Origin: Halanaerobiaceae bacterium
GTDB taxonomy: Bacteria > Bacillota_F > Halanaerobiia > Halanaerobiales > CSSED10-376
Assembly (NCBI GenBank): GCA_003557445.1
Contig: PWOK01000208.1
Span: forward strand, 1-11,247
Direction: 5' to 3'
Length of the DNA: 11,247 nt
Position numbers and translations under genes: made by a program. Below are positions 5,907-11,247 of the stretch, piece after piece; position 1 is the first letter of the stretch; every line of letters starts with the position of its first letter. The notes below the pieces were generated by a model. The model searched no databases and had not been told where the DNA came from. It worked only from the letters and a program-made list of their open reading frames with translations.

Positions 5907-6017
5907 CTATTTCATAGCAAAAGAACATATACCATATTTATTTATGAATTTCTTTTCTATATTCTGTAACTCTTTATCTAAATTTTTAACAATAACATTA
6001 CATATATTACATCTCAT
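5907..6017 (-). CDS. CxxC microprotein, 36 aa
   Basis: This 36-aa frame starts MRCNICNVIVKNLDKELQN, with a CxxC pair at residues 3-6, followed by a charged helix and one further Cys at 31 (NKYGICSFAMK). The N-terminal CxxC followed by a helix resembles a zinc knuckle in which other ligands are missing or come from a partner. GGAGG, part of the last codons of the VWA gene, is seven bases before the ATG. It stops 36 bases before the coiled-coil gene. Its leader and cysteines favour a real gene. The function is unknown. Confidence 0.55.
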   Translation of the reverse strand: MRCNICNVIVKNLDKELQNIEKKFINKYGICSFAMK

Positions 6018-6019
6018 CT

Positions 6020-7324
6020 TTAATCCTCCATAACTTTTATTAATGTTCCAAAAGGTATATCTGTATTATCATTTTTTGGAATAACCCATAAAGAGTTTAA
6101 ACTCTTTGAAAAATCATCATCAGGAAACTCAGTATATCCATCAGTAAGATTAATAACTAACTTTGTCAAAGGTTTATTTTCCTGTATCCACTCATAAAAA
6201 GGCACATGGCTTGTTCCACCACCACCTTTAAAATCAGCACTTAATAATTTTTGTATATTCCCATTTTTTATTTCTATCACTTCATTACAATCACAATCTC
6301 CAAATAATACAGTTCCTTTTACATTTGAATTTGATTTCACAATTGCTACAATTTCACTTAAAAATCTTGTTAATAATTTTTGAGATACACTACCACTTGT
6401 ATCAACAGTAACAACTAATTCAATATTTTCTCTAACATTATCAGGCATATAAACACCTGTCGATACACTTCTTTTATTAGGTTTGGAATAAGTAAAATCC
6501 ACAGGTATTTGCCTTCTTATATATTTCTGTAATAACAAATTCCACGAAATTTCAGGTTTTGTTAAACTATCTATCAATCTTTTCATACCCTTTGGTGCTT
6601 TTCCTTTCATTTTGCTATGTGTTAAAGCATCCATTATTATTTGATTCCATTTTTTAATCTCTTTTTCCTCATCTAATACATTATTACTCATTTGATGTTC
6701 GTCAAAACCATTATATTTTTCAAAAGTGTTTTTTCCTTCACTTTCATCTCCACTTTCATCTCCACTTTCATCATTATTTCCTTCGCTATTTCCCTCATTA
6801 TCTCCATTTTCATTTCCTTTGTTATCATTAGTAAGTTCATTATCCTCACAATATCTTACTATTTCAGCATATACATTTTCTGCTGTTTTTTCACTAATAT
6901 CTTTAATAACAAGTCCATCTATTTCTACTTTATCATACTGTGGGCAAATTCCACCTTCTAATAAACTAAAACCATTTTTTTCTAACATATTATTAACCAC
7001 TATATCTACTGCTATATTCCATAACATAGGATGATTTGTTAATCTCCTATTCAAATGAAAAAGTGCTACATGTAACGCCTCATGAGCCAATATTGTCCTT
7101 ATTAAATTATTGCTAAATTGTTTAAGTTTTCCTTTTTCATAAATCAATTCTCCTTTGGAATTAACACCCGCAAAAGTTCCTTTAGGAAATTGTCCTTCAG
7201 GAATTTCTTTAAATTTCATCATAGACACTATATATGAAAAGAAAGGATTTTCTTTTTGTAATATTGCCTTTGCTTTGATTATTTCATCTTTTTCACTCAT
7301 TTCAGTATCTAAATTATAAGTCAT
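6020..7324 (-). CDS. DUF2201-type VWA protein with HExxH metallopeptidase-like domain
   Basis: This 434-aa protein has two domains. The N-terminal one carries HEALHVALFH at residues 81-90, an HExxH zinc-site motif with a further His, followed by WNIAVDIVVNN (103-112) whose Asp may be a third ligand. This matches the putative metallopeptidase part of the DUF2201/COG3864 family. An acidic, low-complexity linker (about 160-198, Asp/Glu/Gly/Asn/Ser) follows. The C-terminal VWA-like domain has an apparently complete MIDAS: DTSGS at 308-312, Thr 371 in GGGGTSH, and Asp 395 in LTDG. VWA partners of MoxR AAA+ ATPases act in remodelling or metal insertion; the substrate here is unknown. The MoxR gene lies 26 bases upstream. 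ATG 7324 is preferred to ATG 7333 because the GGAG site abuts the latter. Both active-site motifs look intact. Confidence 0.9.
   Translation of the reverse strand: MTYNLDTEMSEKDEIIKAKAILQKENPFFSYIVSMMKFKEIPEGQFPKGTFAGVNSKGELIYEKGKLKQFSNNLIRTILAHEALHVALFHLNRRLTNHPMLWNIAVDIVVNNMLEKNGFSLLEGGICPQYDKVEIDGLVIKDISEKTAENVYAEIVRYCEDNELTNDNKGNENGDNEGNSEGNNDESGDESGDESEGKNTFEKYNGFDEHQMSNNVLDEEKEIKKWNQIIMDALTHSKMKGKAPKGMKRLIDSLTKPEISWNLLLQKYIRRQIPVDFTYSKPNKRSVSTGVYMPDNVRENIELVVTVDTSGSVSQKLLTRFLSEIVAIVKSNSNVKGTVLFGDCDCNEVIEIKNGNIQKLLSADFKGGGGTSHVPFYEWIQENKPLTKLVINLTDGYTEFPDDDFSKSLNSLWVIPKNDNTDIPFGTLIKVMED
6741..6772. repeat. 12-bp tandem repeat encoding acidic linker
   Basis: The plus-strand unit CTTTCATCTCCA is repeated 2.7 times inside the VWA gene and encodes the repeated Asp-Glu-Ser-Gly linker between its two domains. 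It is in frame (12 bp = 4 codons), so copy-number change would only alter linker length. Confidence 0.8.
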
Positions 7325-7350
7325 TTTAGTCATCTCCTTTTTTCATAATT

Positions 7351-8445
7351 TTATAAATCCCTGATATCCTCATCTACAATATACTTCATATATTTTTCAA
7401 TAAATGTTTTAACAATATTGTCTTTCTTTCGTGCTAATTGTTTGAAATCTGCTTTGAAATATTTGTTACCATTTTTAAGTAATCTTGCTAATAATATTCC
7501 AAATTCTGCGTCTTGAAAATTGTTACAAACATCTAAAACTTTTGTTAATAATTTTCTATTTGATGTGTATTTACTTGCTAATGCTGAAACTAAACAATAT
7601 TGTTCGTCTATCTTTGTTATCTCTTTTACCTTTTTAGGATTATTCAGTAGTTCATTTAAATCAATTTTATTGTGTAATTTTCTAAAACTTATAAATTCTC
7701 TTGCTATTCCATTTCCTACTGCTGAACCTATCATATATGCTTTTAGTTCCATTTTTAGATTTTCAACTGTTCTTATAATTCTATCTACATAATCGTTCCA
7801 TGTTCTCGGTGTTGCGAATACACTTGCGTCAGGATTATCCTTAAATGTATGTAAATATTCAGGTTTCCACATTAAGAAACTTGCTATATCAGGATGTATT
7901 CCTTTTTCAGTCATAAAATCAATTGTTTTTTGTTTATCACTCACTAACTCTACTTGTAACAATCTATTTCTCAAAGGTGCTGGAATTTCAAACACATTCG
8001 CTCTATCCTCTAACCTATTTCCTGCGGCAAATACTACCCAACCATCAGGTAATTTGTATTCTCCTATTCTCCTATCCAAAGTCAAACTCATCGCACTTGC
8101 CTGAATTGAAGCAGGTGCTAAATTCAATTCATCTAAAAACAATATCCCTTTTCCTTCTTTTGGAAATACTTTTGGTGTTACCCACAAAGTAGATTTTACA
8201 TTTCCATTTTCGTCTTTTTCAAAATTAGGCAAACCTCTTATATCACTCGGATCTTGGTTAAGAGATAATCTCATATCTATAAATCCAATATCCATTTCTT
8301 TTGTTATATCTCTAAATGTTTGAGATTTTCCTATCCCAACAGCTCCCCATACAAACAAAGGTTTTTGTGTTTCTACACAAACTTTTATCAAATCTTTAAG
8401 TTCCTCATGATTAACTCTAACTATACTTTCATCTCCACTATTCAT
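7351..8445 (-). CDS. MoxR-type AAA+ ATPase
   Basis: This 364-aa protein has the ordered motifs of a MoxR/CobS-like AAA+ ATPase: Walker A GAVGIGKS at 34-41, an insert region RLSLNQDPSDIRGLP (59-73), Walker B ILFLDELN at 101-108, sensor 1 AAGN at 140-143, an Arg finger region PAPLRNRL at 155-162, and sensor 2 ATPRTW at 211-216. The C-terminal third (about 220-364) is helical. MoxR ATPases form hexamers and work with VWA-domain partners, and the next gene encodes such a partner, so the two probably form one machine. GGAGAG lies about nine bases before the ATG. The ATG overlaps the previous stop as TAATG. The gene is richer in G+C than its neighbours (24 of 60 bases in 8041-8100), possibly reflecting stronger conservation. 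Family assignment is confident; the target is unknown. Confidence 0.93.
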   Translation of the reverse strand: MNSGDESIVRVNHEELKDLIKVCVETQKPLFVWGAVGIGKSQTFRDITKEMDIGFIDMRLSLNQDPSDIRGLPNFEKDENGNVKSTLWVTPKVFPKEGKGILFLDELNLAPASIQASAMSLTLDRRIGEYKLPDGWVVFAAGNRLEDRANVFEIPAPLRNRLLQVELVSDKQKTIDFMTEKGIHPDIASFLMWKPEYLHTFKDNPDASVFATPRTWNDYVDRIIRTVENLKMELKAYMIGSAVGNGIAREFISFRKLHNKIDLNELLNNPKKVKEITKIDEQYCLVSALASKYTSNRKLLTKVLDVCNNFQDAEFGILLARLLKNGNKYFKADFKQLARKKDNIVKTFIEKYMKYIVDEDIRDL

Positions 8446-8582
8446 TATTCATCACTCTCCAAATCTTCCTCACTTATTATTCCAATAAGTTTATTTAATT
8501 CTTTTCTCGCCTCATCATAATCGGCTGCTTCTACCCATCTAGGTAATTCCTCTATATCATGTTCGTTAATATAAAATTTCAT
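8445..8582 (-). CDS. Hypothetical acidic small protein, 45 aa
   Basis: This 45-aa acidic protein begins MKFYINEHDIEELPRWVEA and ends SEEDLESDE. It is predicted mostly helical and has no cysteines. GGAGAG lies nine bases before the ATG. Its TAA overlaps the MoxR ATG by one base (TAATG), and its GAG AGT codons include the MoxR ribosome binding site, so it is probably coupled to MoxR translation. A cofactor for the ATPase is conceivable from position alone. Confidence 0.65.
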   Translation of the reverse strand: MKFYINEHDIEELPRWVEAADYDEARKELNKLIGIISEEDLESDE

Positions 8583-8588
8583 TCCTCA

Positions 8589-8735
8589 TCACTCTCCTTT
8601 AAAAAATACTTTATTACAAAACTTACATCTAAAAACAGGTATATTTCTTTCCATACCAATAAATTTACTATCCTCATGGCTACATAATATATACCTTTGT
8701 TCTCCTTTTATTTTAAACTTACTTCCCTCAACCAT
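8589..8735 (-). CDS. Small zinc-finger-like protein, 48 aa
   Basis: This 48-aa frame has CSH at residues 18-20 and CKFC at 37-40 (ILCSHED, FRCKFCNKVF), giving a possible C-H-C-C or CxH/CxxC zinc site near a conserved-looking aromatic end. GGAAGTG precedes the ATG with normal spacing. The ATG overlaps the previous stop as TAATG, and the stop lies within the leader of the following gene. The zinc ligands and tight packing support a real gene. A role is not evident; zinc-finger microproteins in viruses are often DNA- or protein-binding, which is only inference here. Confidence 0.65.
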   Translation of the reverse strand: MVEGSKFKIKGEQRYILCSHEDSKFIGMERNIPVFRCKFCNKVFFKGE

Positions 8736-8944
8736 TATTTCACTTCCTTTTCATAATTCATTTTTATTTCATTTTTAATCTTATCATAATCATTTATATT
8801 TAATGTATCTAAATATCTAAACAATTTTTCCAAATTTTCAAAAGATAATAAAATATCCATTTTATCAATATTTAAAAAAATATGATTGCTTCTGCTTCCT
8901 ACTGCTGTATAGACATTTATATCATCTCTATTTAATTTCATCAT
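8735..8944 (-). CDS. Hypothetical protein, 69 aa
   Basis: This small protein begins MMKLNRDDINVYTAVGSRS. A beta-like stretch (NHIFLNIDKMDILLSF) precedes a Lys/Glu/Asn-rich helical end. An in-frame GTG at 8950 is too close to, and overlaps, the AGGTGG site. ATG 8944 overlaps the previous stop as TAATG, and ATG 8941 is the alternative with better spacing. I recognise no family. Confidence 0.65.
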   Translation of the reverse strand: MMKLNRDDINVYTAVGSRSNHIFLNIDKMDILLSFENLEKLFRYLDTLNINDYDKIKNEIKMNYEKEVK

Positions 8945-9123
8945 TACCACCTATAACAATTATTATATTCCTCACGACAAAATTCAATAAACTCATCATA
9001 ATTCTCATCTTTATCAACAAATTTCATTGATAAATAACTTTTGTTTTCTGCTACCCACTCATAAAATCCTTCCTCTAATTCCTCAAACATTATCTCCTCA
9101 ACTATTATTTCATCAGTTTCCAT
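8944..9123 (-). CDS. Hypothetical acidic protein, 59 aa
   Basis: This strongly acidic protein begins METDEIIVEEIMFEELEEG and ends EYNNCYRW. About a third of its residues are Asp or Glu, in the style of phage DNA-mimic or inhibitor proteins, but nothing specific supports such a role. GGAG lies nine bases before ATG 9123; in-frame starts at 9132 (ATG) and 9138 (TTG) overlap or precede that site. It follows the ligase gene by 30 bases. Confidence 0.65.
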   Translation of the reverse strand: METDEIIVEEIMFEELEEGFYEWVAENKSYLSMKFVDKDENYDEFIEFCREEYNNCYRW

Positions 9124-9153
9124 ATTTATCATCTCCAATTATTTTCATATAAA

Positions 9154-9942
9154 TCACTCTACAAACTTTTCAAACACAGGTTGAAAAGGTTTTCCTTCTT
9201 TTGTTATAAACATATAACTTATTTCCATATATTTTGGTTTATTCTTTTTCCAATAATCCACTATATCCACACTTGTTCCTGAAACCTTTGCTTTAACACC
9301 TGTGGGCATTTCTACAATAAAAACACCTTTTGTGCTACCTTCCTCATGTCTTAATATTTCAACATCACAATTTTCTTTTCTTTTCAGTTTAGTCCAAGCA
9401 TCTCTCCTTAATCCTTTGTAATATATCTCATCTAATCTTTTAACCATTAATCCTTCTAACTTATTGTCCTCTACAAAATTCCACGCTTCATCAAAATTAT
9501 CCCACCTTTTAGGTTTATGAATTAAATCATCATCTAATTCCTCTATTATCTTTTCAAACATTTCCTTTCTCTCTTTAAACGATAAATTAGTTACATCATC
9601 ATTATTGTTTTCAATAATATCAAATACACACATTTTTGCTTTATCCCAATTGTCTTTTCTATTCAAATCTAAAACACTGCCACCTTCCACATATATTTCA
9701 CAATCTAATACACAATTAACATTTAATTTCTTTAACTCATCAACTAAATGTGGAAATTTATCATTTTTCACTACTTTTCTCTCACTCATTATAGTAACTT
9801 TGTTATCAATAATAACAAAATGCCTACTACCATCATACTTTAATTCATATGTGAGTTCGGCACTTTGTTTTTGATTTAGGGAACAATAATAATCTCTATC
9901 GCCTTCTTTTGCTTTCATCAAAAATTTAACTTTATTTCCCAT
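9154..9942 (-). CDS. Compact ATP-dependent DNA ligase
   Basis: This 262-aa protein shows the nucleotidyltransferase motifs of ATP-dependent ligases in order: motif I KYDGSR at 35-40 with Lys 35 as the predicted AMP acceptor, a SERK segment at 53-56, motif III LDCEIY at 79-84, motif IIIa KMCVFDI at 103-109, motif IV EGLMVK at 163-168, and motif V TKLKR at 184-188. A short OB-fold follows, with KPFQPVFEKF (251-260) near the end resembling a degenerate motif VI. It would seal nicks or ends in DNA using ATP. It lacks extra N-terminal DNA-binding, polymerase or nuclease domains, so it is a minimal ligase. GGAGAG precedes the ATG. The gene 20 bases upstream may encode a Ku-like protein, which would make this an end-joining ligase; that part is inference. 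Confidence 0.92.
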   Translation of the reverse strand: MGNKVKFLMKAKEGDRDYYCSLNQKQSAELTYELKYDGSRHFVIIDNKVTIMSERKVVKNDKFPHLVDELKKLNVNCVLDCEIYVEGGSVLDLNRKDNWDKAKMCVFDIIENNNDDVTNLSFKERKEMFEKIIEELDDDLIHKPKRWDNFDEAWNFVEDNKLEGLMVKRLDEIYYKGLRRDAWTKLKRKENCDVEILRHEEGSTKGVFIVEMPTGVKAKVSGTSVDIVDYWKKNKPKYMEISYMFITKEGKPFQPVFEKFVE

Positions 9943-9962
9943 TTTATCTCTCCTTTATCTCT

Positions 9963-10562
9963 TTAAATTCCCAATTCATCTAATCCTACTTTCTTAATCA
10001 CTTTCTTATTTTTATTTTCTAATTTTTCTAACTTGCTATTATCAACCATACCTTCTTTTGCTTGTTGTATTTGTTGTAATTTATCAATAGGAGCATTTAT
10101 TCTCATTATGATTATATCATTTTGTTTATAAATCGCCCCAATTTTTAAGTTCTTTCCATAACTTTCTGTTAATTGTATAGTAAAAACAATACACTCTTTT
10201 TCATCTAAAAAGTCAAAAACACCATTATCATTTAAACAATATTTTTCACTTACAGGAACAAATCTTTGTTCCATTTCACTTTTAGACATCTTTTTAACTT
10301 CACTATCCAAATCTATATGAGTAGTCCTTTGTGTCTTTTCTAACACTTTTTCTTTCATAGTGTCATACTTATAAACTTCTGTTCTCTTTCCACTAAATTT
10401 TTCTCCACTATCCACATAAGTATAATACCCTGTTTTTCCACTATTCCATTTCAATTCTTTACCTTTAACATCACAATTAGGCATATTTTCAAATTTATCT
10501 TTATCCTTTTGGACTTTAAAATTTGTAAATTTCAAAGCCACATTTCCAAAATTTATTTTCAT
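9963..10562 (-). CDS. Hypothetical protein, possible divergent Ku-like protein
   Basis: This 199-aa protein has weak but ordered resemblance to bacterial Ku as I remember that family. The start INFGNVALKFTNF (3-15) recalls the Ku segment ISFGLVNIPVKLY. RTEVYKYDTMKEKVLEKTQ (60-78) recalls the Ku region around VKGYEYEKGEYVVLTDE. THIDLDSEV (81-89) recalls the I-E-I-x-D-F-V stretch. GKNLKIGAIYKQNDIIIMRI (136-155) recalls the strand pair near the end of the core barrel. The C-terminus is Lys-rich. Ku binds broken DNA ends and recruits a ligase, and the next gene is an ATP-dependent ligase, so context agrees. No Ku zinc motif or full consensus is seen, and the N-terminal WxGxI is missing. The start ATG overlaps the previous TGA as ATGA. 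An unrelated unknown protein remains a real alternative. Confidence 0.4.
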   Translation of the reverse strand: MKINFGNVALKFTNFKVQKDKDKFENMPNCDVKGKELKWNSGKTGYYTYVDSGEKFSGKRTEVYKYDTMKEKVLEKTQRTTHIDLDSEVKKMSKSEMEQRFVPVSEKYCLNDNGVFDFLDEKECIVFTIQLTESYGKNLKIGAIYKQNDIIIMRINAPIDKLQQIQQAKEGMVDNSKLEKLENKNKKVIKKVGLDELGI

Positions 10563-10789
10563 TCTACCACCACCATATCTCTCATAGTATCAGCATCATT
10601 TTCTACAACACTACTTTTTCTTTGGTTTTCTAATTCATCATATAATTCACTTAAATGCTCTTTCAAAGAATTGTAATGCTGTTCCTCTTTATCAGTCAAA
10701 GTTCCATCTTTAAATTTGTAAATAAGTCTAATCTGTAACTCACTTACTAATCTTTCAATTCTTTCAATTTTTCTTTCTATCTTTTTCAT
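10559..10789 (-). CDS. Hypothetical coiled-coil protein, 76 aa
   Basis: This small helical protein begins MKKIERKIERIERLVSELQ, with heptad-like hydrophobic spacing that continues through residue 58 (LKEHLSELYDELENQ); a short turn (FKDGTLTDKEEQ) separates two helices. It is probably a helical hairpin or dimeric coiled coil. Its ATG overlaps the preceding stop as ATGA, and its stop overlaps the next ATG in the same way, so it is translationally coupled to both neighbours. The function is unknown. Confidence 0.7.
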   Translation of the reverse strand: MKKIERKIERIERLVSELQIRLIYKFKDGTLTDKEEQHYNSLKEHLSELYDELENQRKSSVVENDADTMRDMVVVE

Positions 10790-11097
10790 TTTAATTCACC
10801 ATTACTATCTATATTTTTCTTTAAAAATTTGATAACTTCATCAGGATTTGAGAAAGAATTATCATAAGTTCCAACAATACATTCAGCAAAATCCTTTCCT
10901 TTATCCACATAAACACCTCTAATATTTTGAGTTTTCCTTTTAGAAACTCCAATACACTCATTATTCTCATCTCTTTCATATTCATACTCTACATCACTTT
11001 CTAAAATTATGGTGTATTTACTTCTAATGATTTCTATATCTAAATCACTATTCCAAAAATCTTTAATCATTTTTTCCTCTTTTTTGCTAATTCTCAT
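10786..11097 (-). CDS. Hypothetical protein, 103 aa
   Basis: This protein begins MRISKKEEKMIKDFWNSDL, continues with a beta-like region (KYTIILESDVEYEYERDEN), and ends with a short helix (EVIKFLKKNI). It has two Cys, no pair, and no recognised motif. The leader before the ATG is G-rich (GGGGGTGG, about six bases upstream). Its stop overlaps the next start as ATGA. It heads the visible group of genes leading into the possible Ku and the ligase. Confidence 0.7.
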   Translation of the reverse strand: MRISKKEEKMIKDFWNSDLDIEIIRSKYTIILESDVEYEYERDENNECIGVSKRKTQNIRGVYVDKGKDFAECIVGTYDNSFSNPDEVIKFLKKNIDSNGELK

Positions 11098-11157
11098 TTA
11101 TACCACCCCCACTTTTGTTCTCTTTCTCGCAATTTTTTTTATCTTACTGAATATCAT
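11098..11157 (-). CDS. Possible 19-aa basic microprotein
   Basis: The frame MIFSKIKKIARKRTKVGVV lies between the stop of the edge gene and the next ATG, and ends immediately before that ATG. Its GTG GGG GTG GTA codons contain that gene's G-rich leader. There is no clear ribosome binding site for this frame, so it may be only a spacer that couples translation. Confidence 0.25.
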   Translation of the reverse strand: MIFSKIKKIARKRTKVGVV

Positions 11158-11159
11158 TA

Positions 11160-11246
11160 TTAATCATCATCTACTCTTGGGGCTACTATGTAATTTATAT
11201 TAATGTTTTCTCCTGTGGTTATATCCTTATTTTTTAGAATAAACTT
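11160..11246 (-). CDS. C-terminal fragment of unknown protein (5' end outside window)
   Basis: An open frame enters from the right edge and stops at TAA 11160-11162, giving the last 28 residues (beginning KFILKNKDITTG, ending VAPRVDDD). It is on the same strand and has the same base composition as the cluster it leads into. Too little is visible for any assignment. Confidence 0.6.
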   Translation of the reverse strand, partial: KFILKNKDITTGENININYIVAPRVDDD

Positions 11247-11247
11247 A

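Noticed and set aside
6692..7034. Two overlapping plus-strand frames rich in Ser, Phe and Ile
   Set aside because: They are antisense to the acidic linker and peptidase region of the VWA gene; their repetitive Ser-Pro-Leu content is just the complement of the Asp-Glu-Ser-Gly repeat.
7520..8520. Plus-strand frames opposite the MoxR gene
   Set aside because: The minus-strand frame has the complete set of AAA+ motifs in order; the plus-strand frames have no ribosome binding sites or motifs.
9605..9874. Plus-strand frame of 89 codons inside the ligase region
   Set aside because: It is antisense to ligase motifs I to IIIa, which are clearly coding on the minus strand.
1..11247. tRNA or rRNA genes, or an integrase attachment site
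   Set aside because: No cloverleaf-like GC-rich segment or rRNA-like sequence was seen on reading both strands; the only GC-rich structure is the hairpin at 1723-1741.

Overview
The window is an AT-rich (roughly 20-40% G+C line by line), very tightly packed stretch of DNA that looks like part of a virus, prophage or other large mobile element. Almost every gene is small and unrecognised, genes abut or overlap by a few bases, and no ribosomal, tRNA or metabolic gene is present. The standard bacterial/archaeal code fits: TGA, TAA and TAG all serve as stops. Arg is mostly AGA, Ile is often ATA, and minus-strand genes carry strong GGAGG-type ribosome binding sites. The host cannot be fixed from sequence alone. 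A low-GC bacterium (Bacillota- or Fusobacteriota-like) or an AT-rich archaeon would both fit.

Layout. Bases 1-1641 hold three plus-strand genes: the tail of an unknown gene, a P-loop ATPase of the FtsK/HerA type (candidate DNA-packaging or DNA-pumping ATPase), and a small four-cysteine zinc-ribbon protein. They meet an oppositely oriented cluster at 1642-1759, a short convergent spacer containing a striking GC-rich hairpin. From 1760 to the right edge every gene is on the minus strand, apparently one long transcription unit whose promoter lies beyond 11247.

In transcription order (right to left) the minus-strand cluster begins with the tail of an unknown gene, then two small proteins. Next come a 199-aa protein that may be a very divergent Ku and, 20 bases later, a compact ATP-dependent DNA ligase. 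Together these two could form a viral end-joining module. Four small proteins follow, then a MoxR-type AAA+ ATPase paired with a DUF2201-type protein carrying a zinc-peptidase-like HExxH domain and a VWA/MIDAS domain, a classic ATPase/VWA chaperone-like pair. The remaining 1760-6017 stretch is a run of unrecognised small proteins, several of them microproteins with CxxC motifs.

A recurring theme is that nearly every apparent gap in the minus-strand cluster is filled by a short ORF (18-49 codons). Each stops on, or just after, the ribosome binding site of the next gene, which implies translational coupling throughout. Where an upstream ATG or GTG lay too close to the ribosome binding site, or had none, I moved the start inward to the codon with proper spacing.
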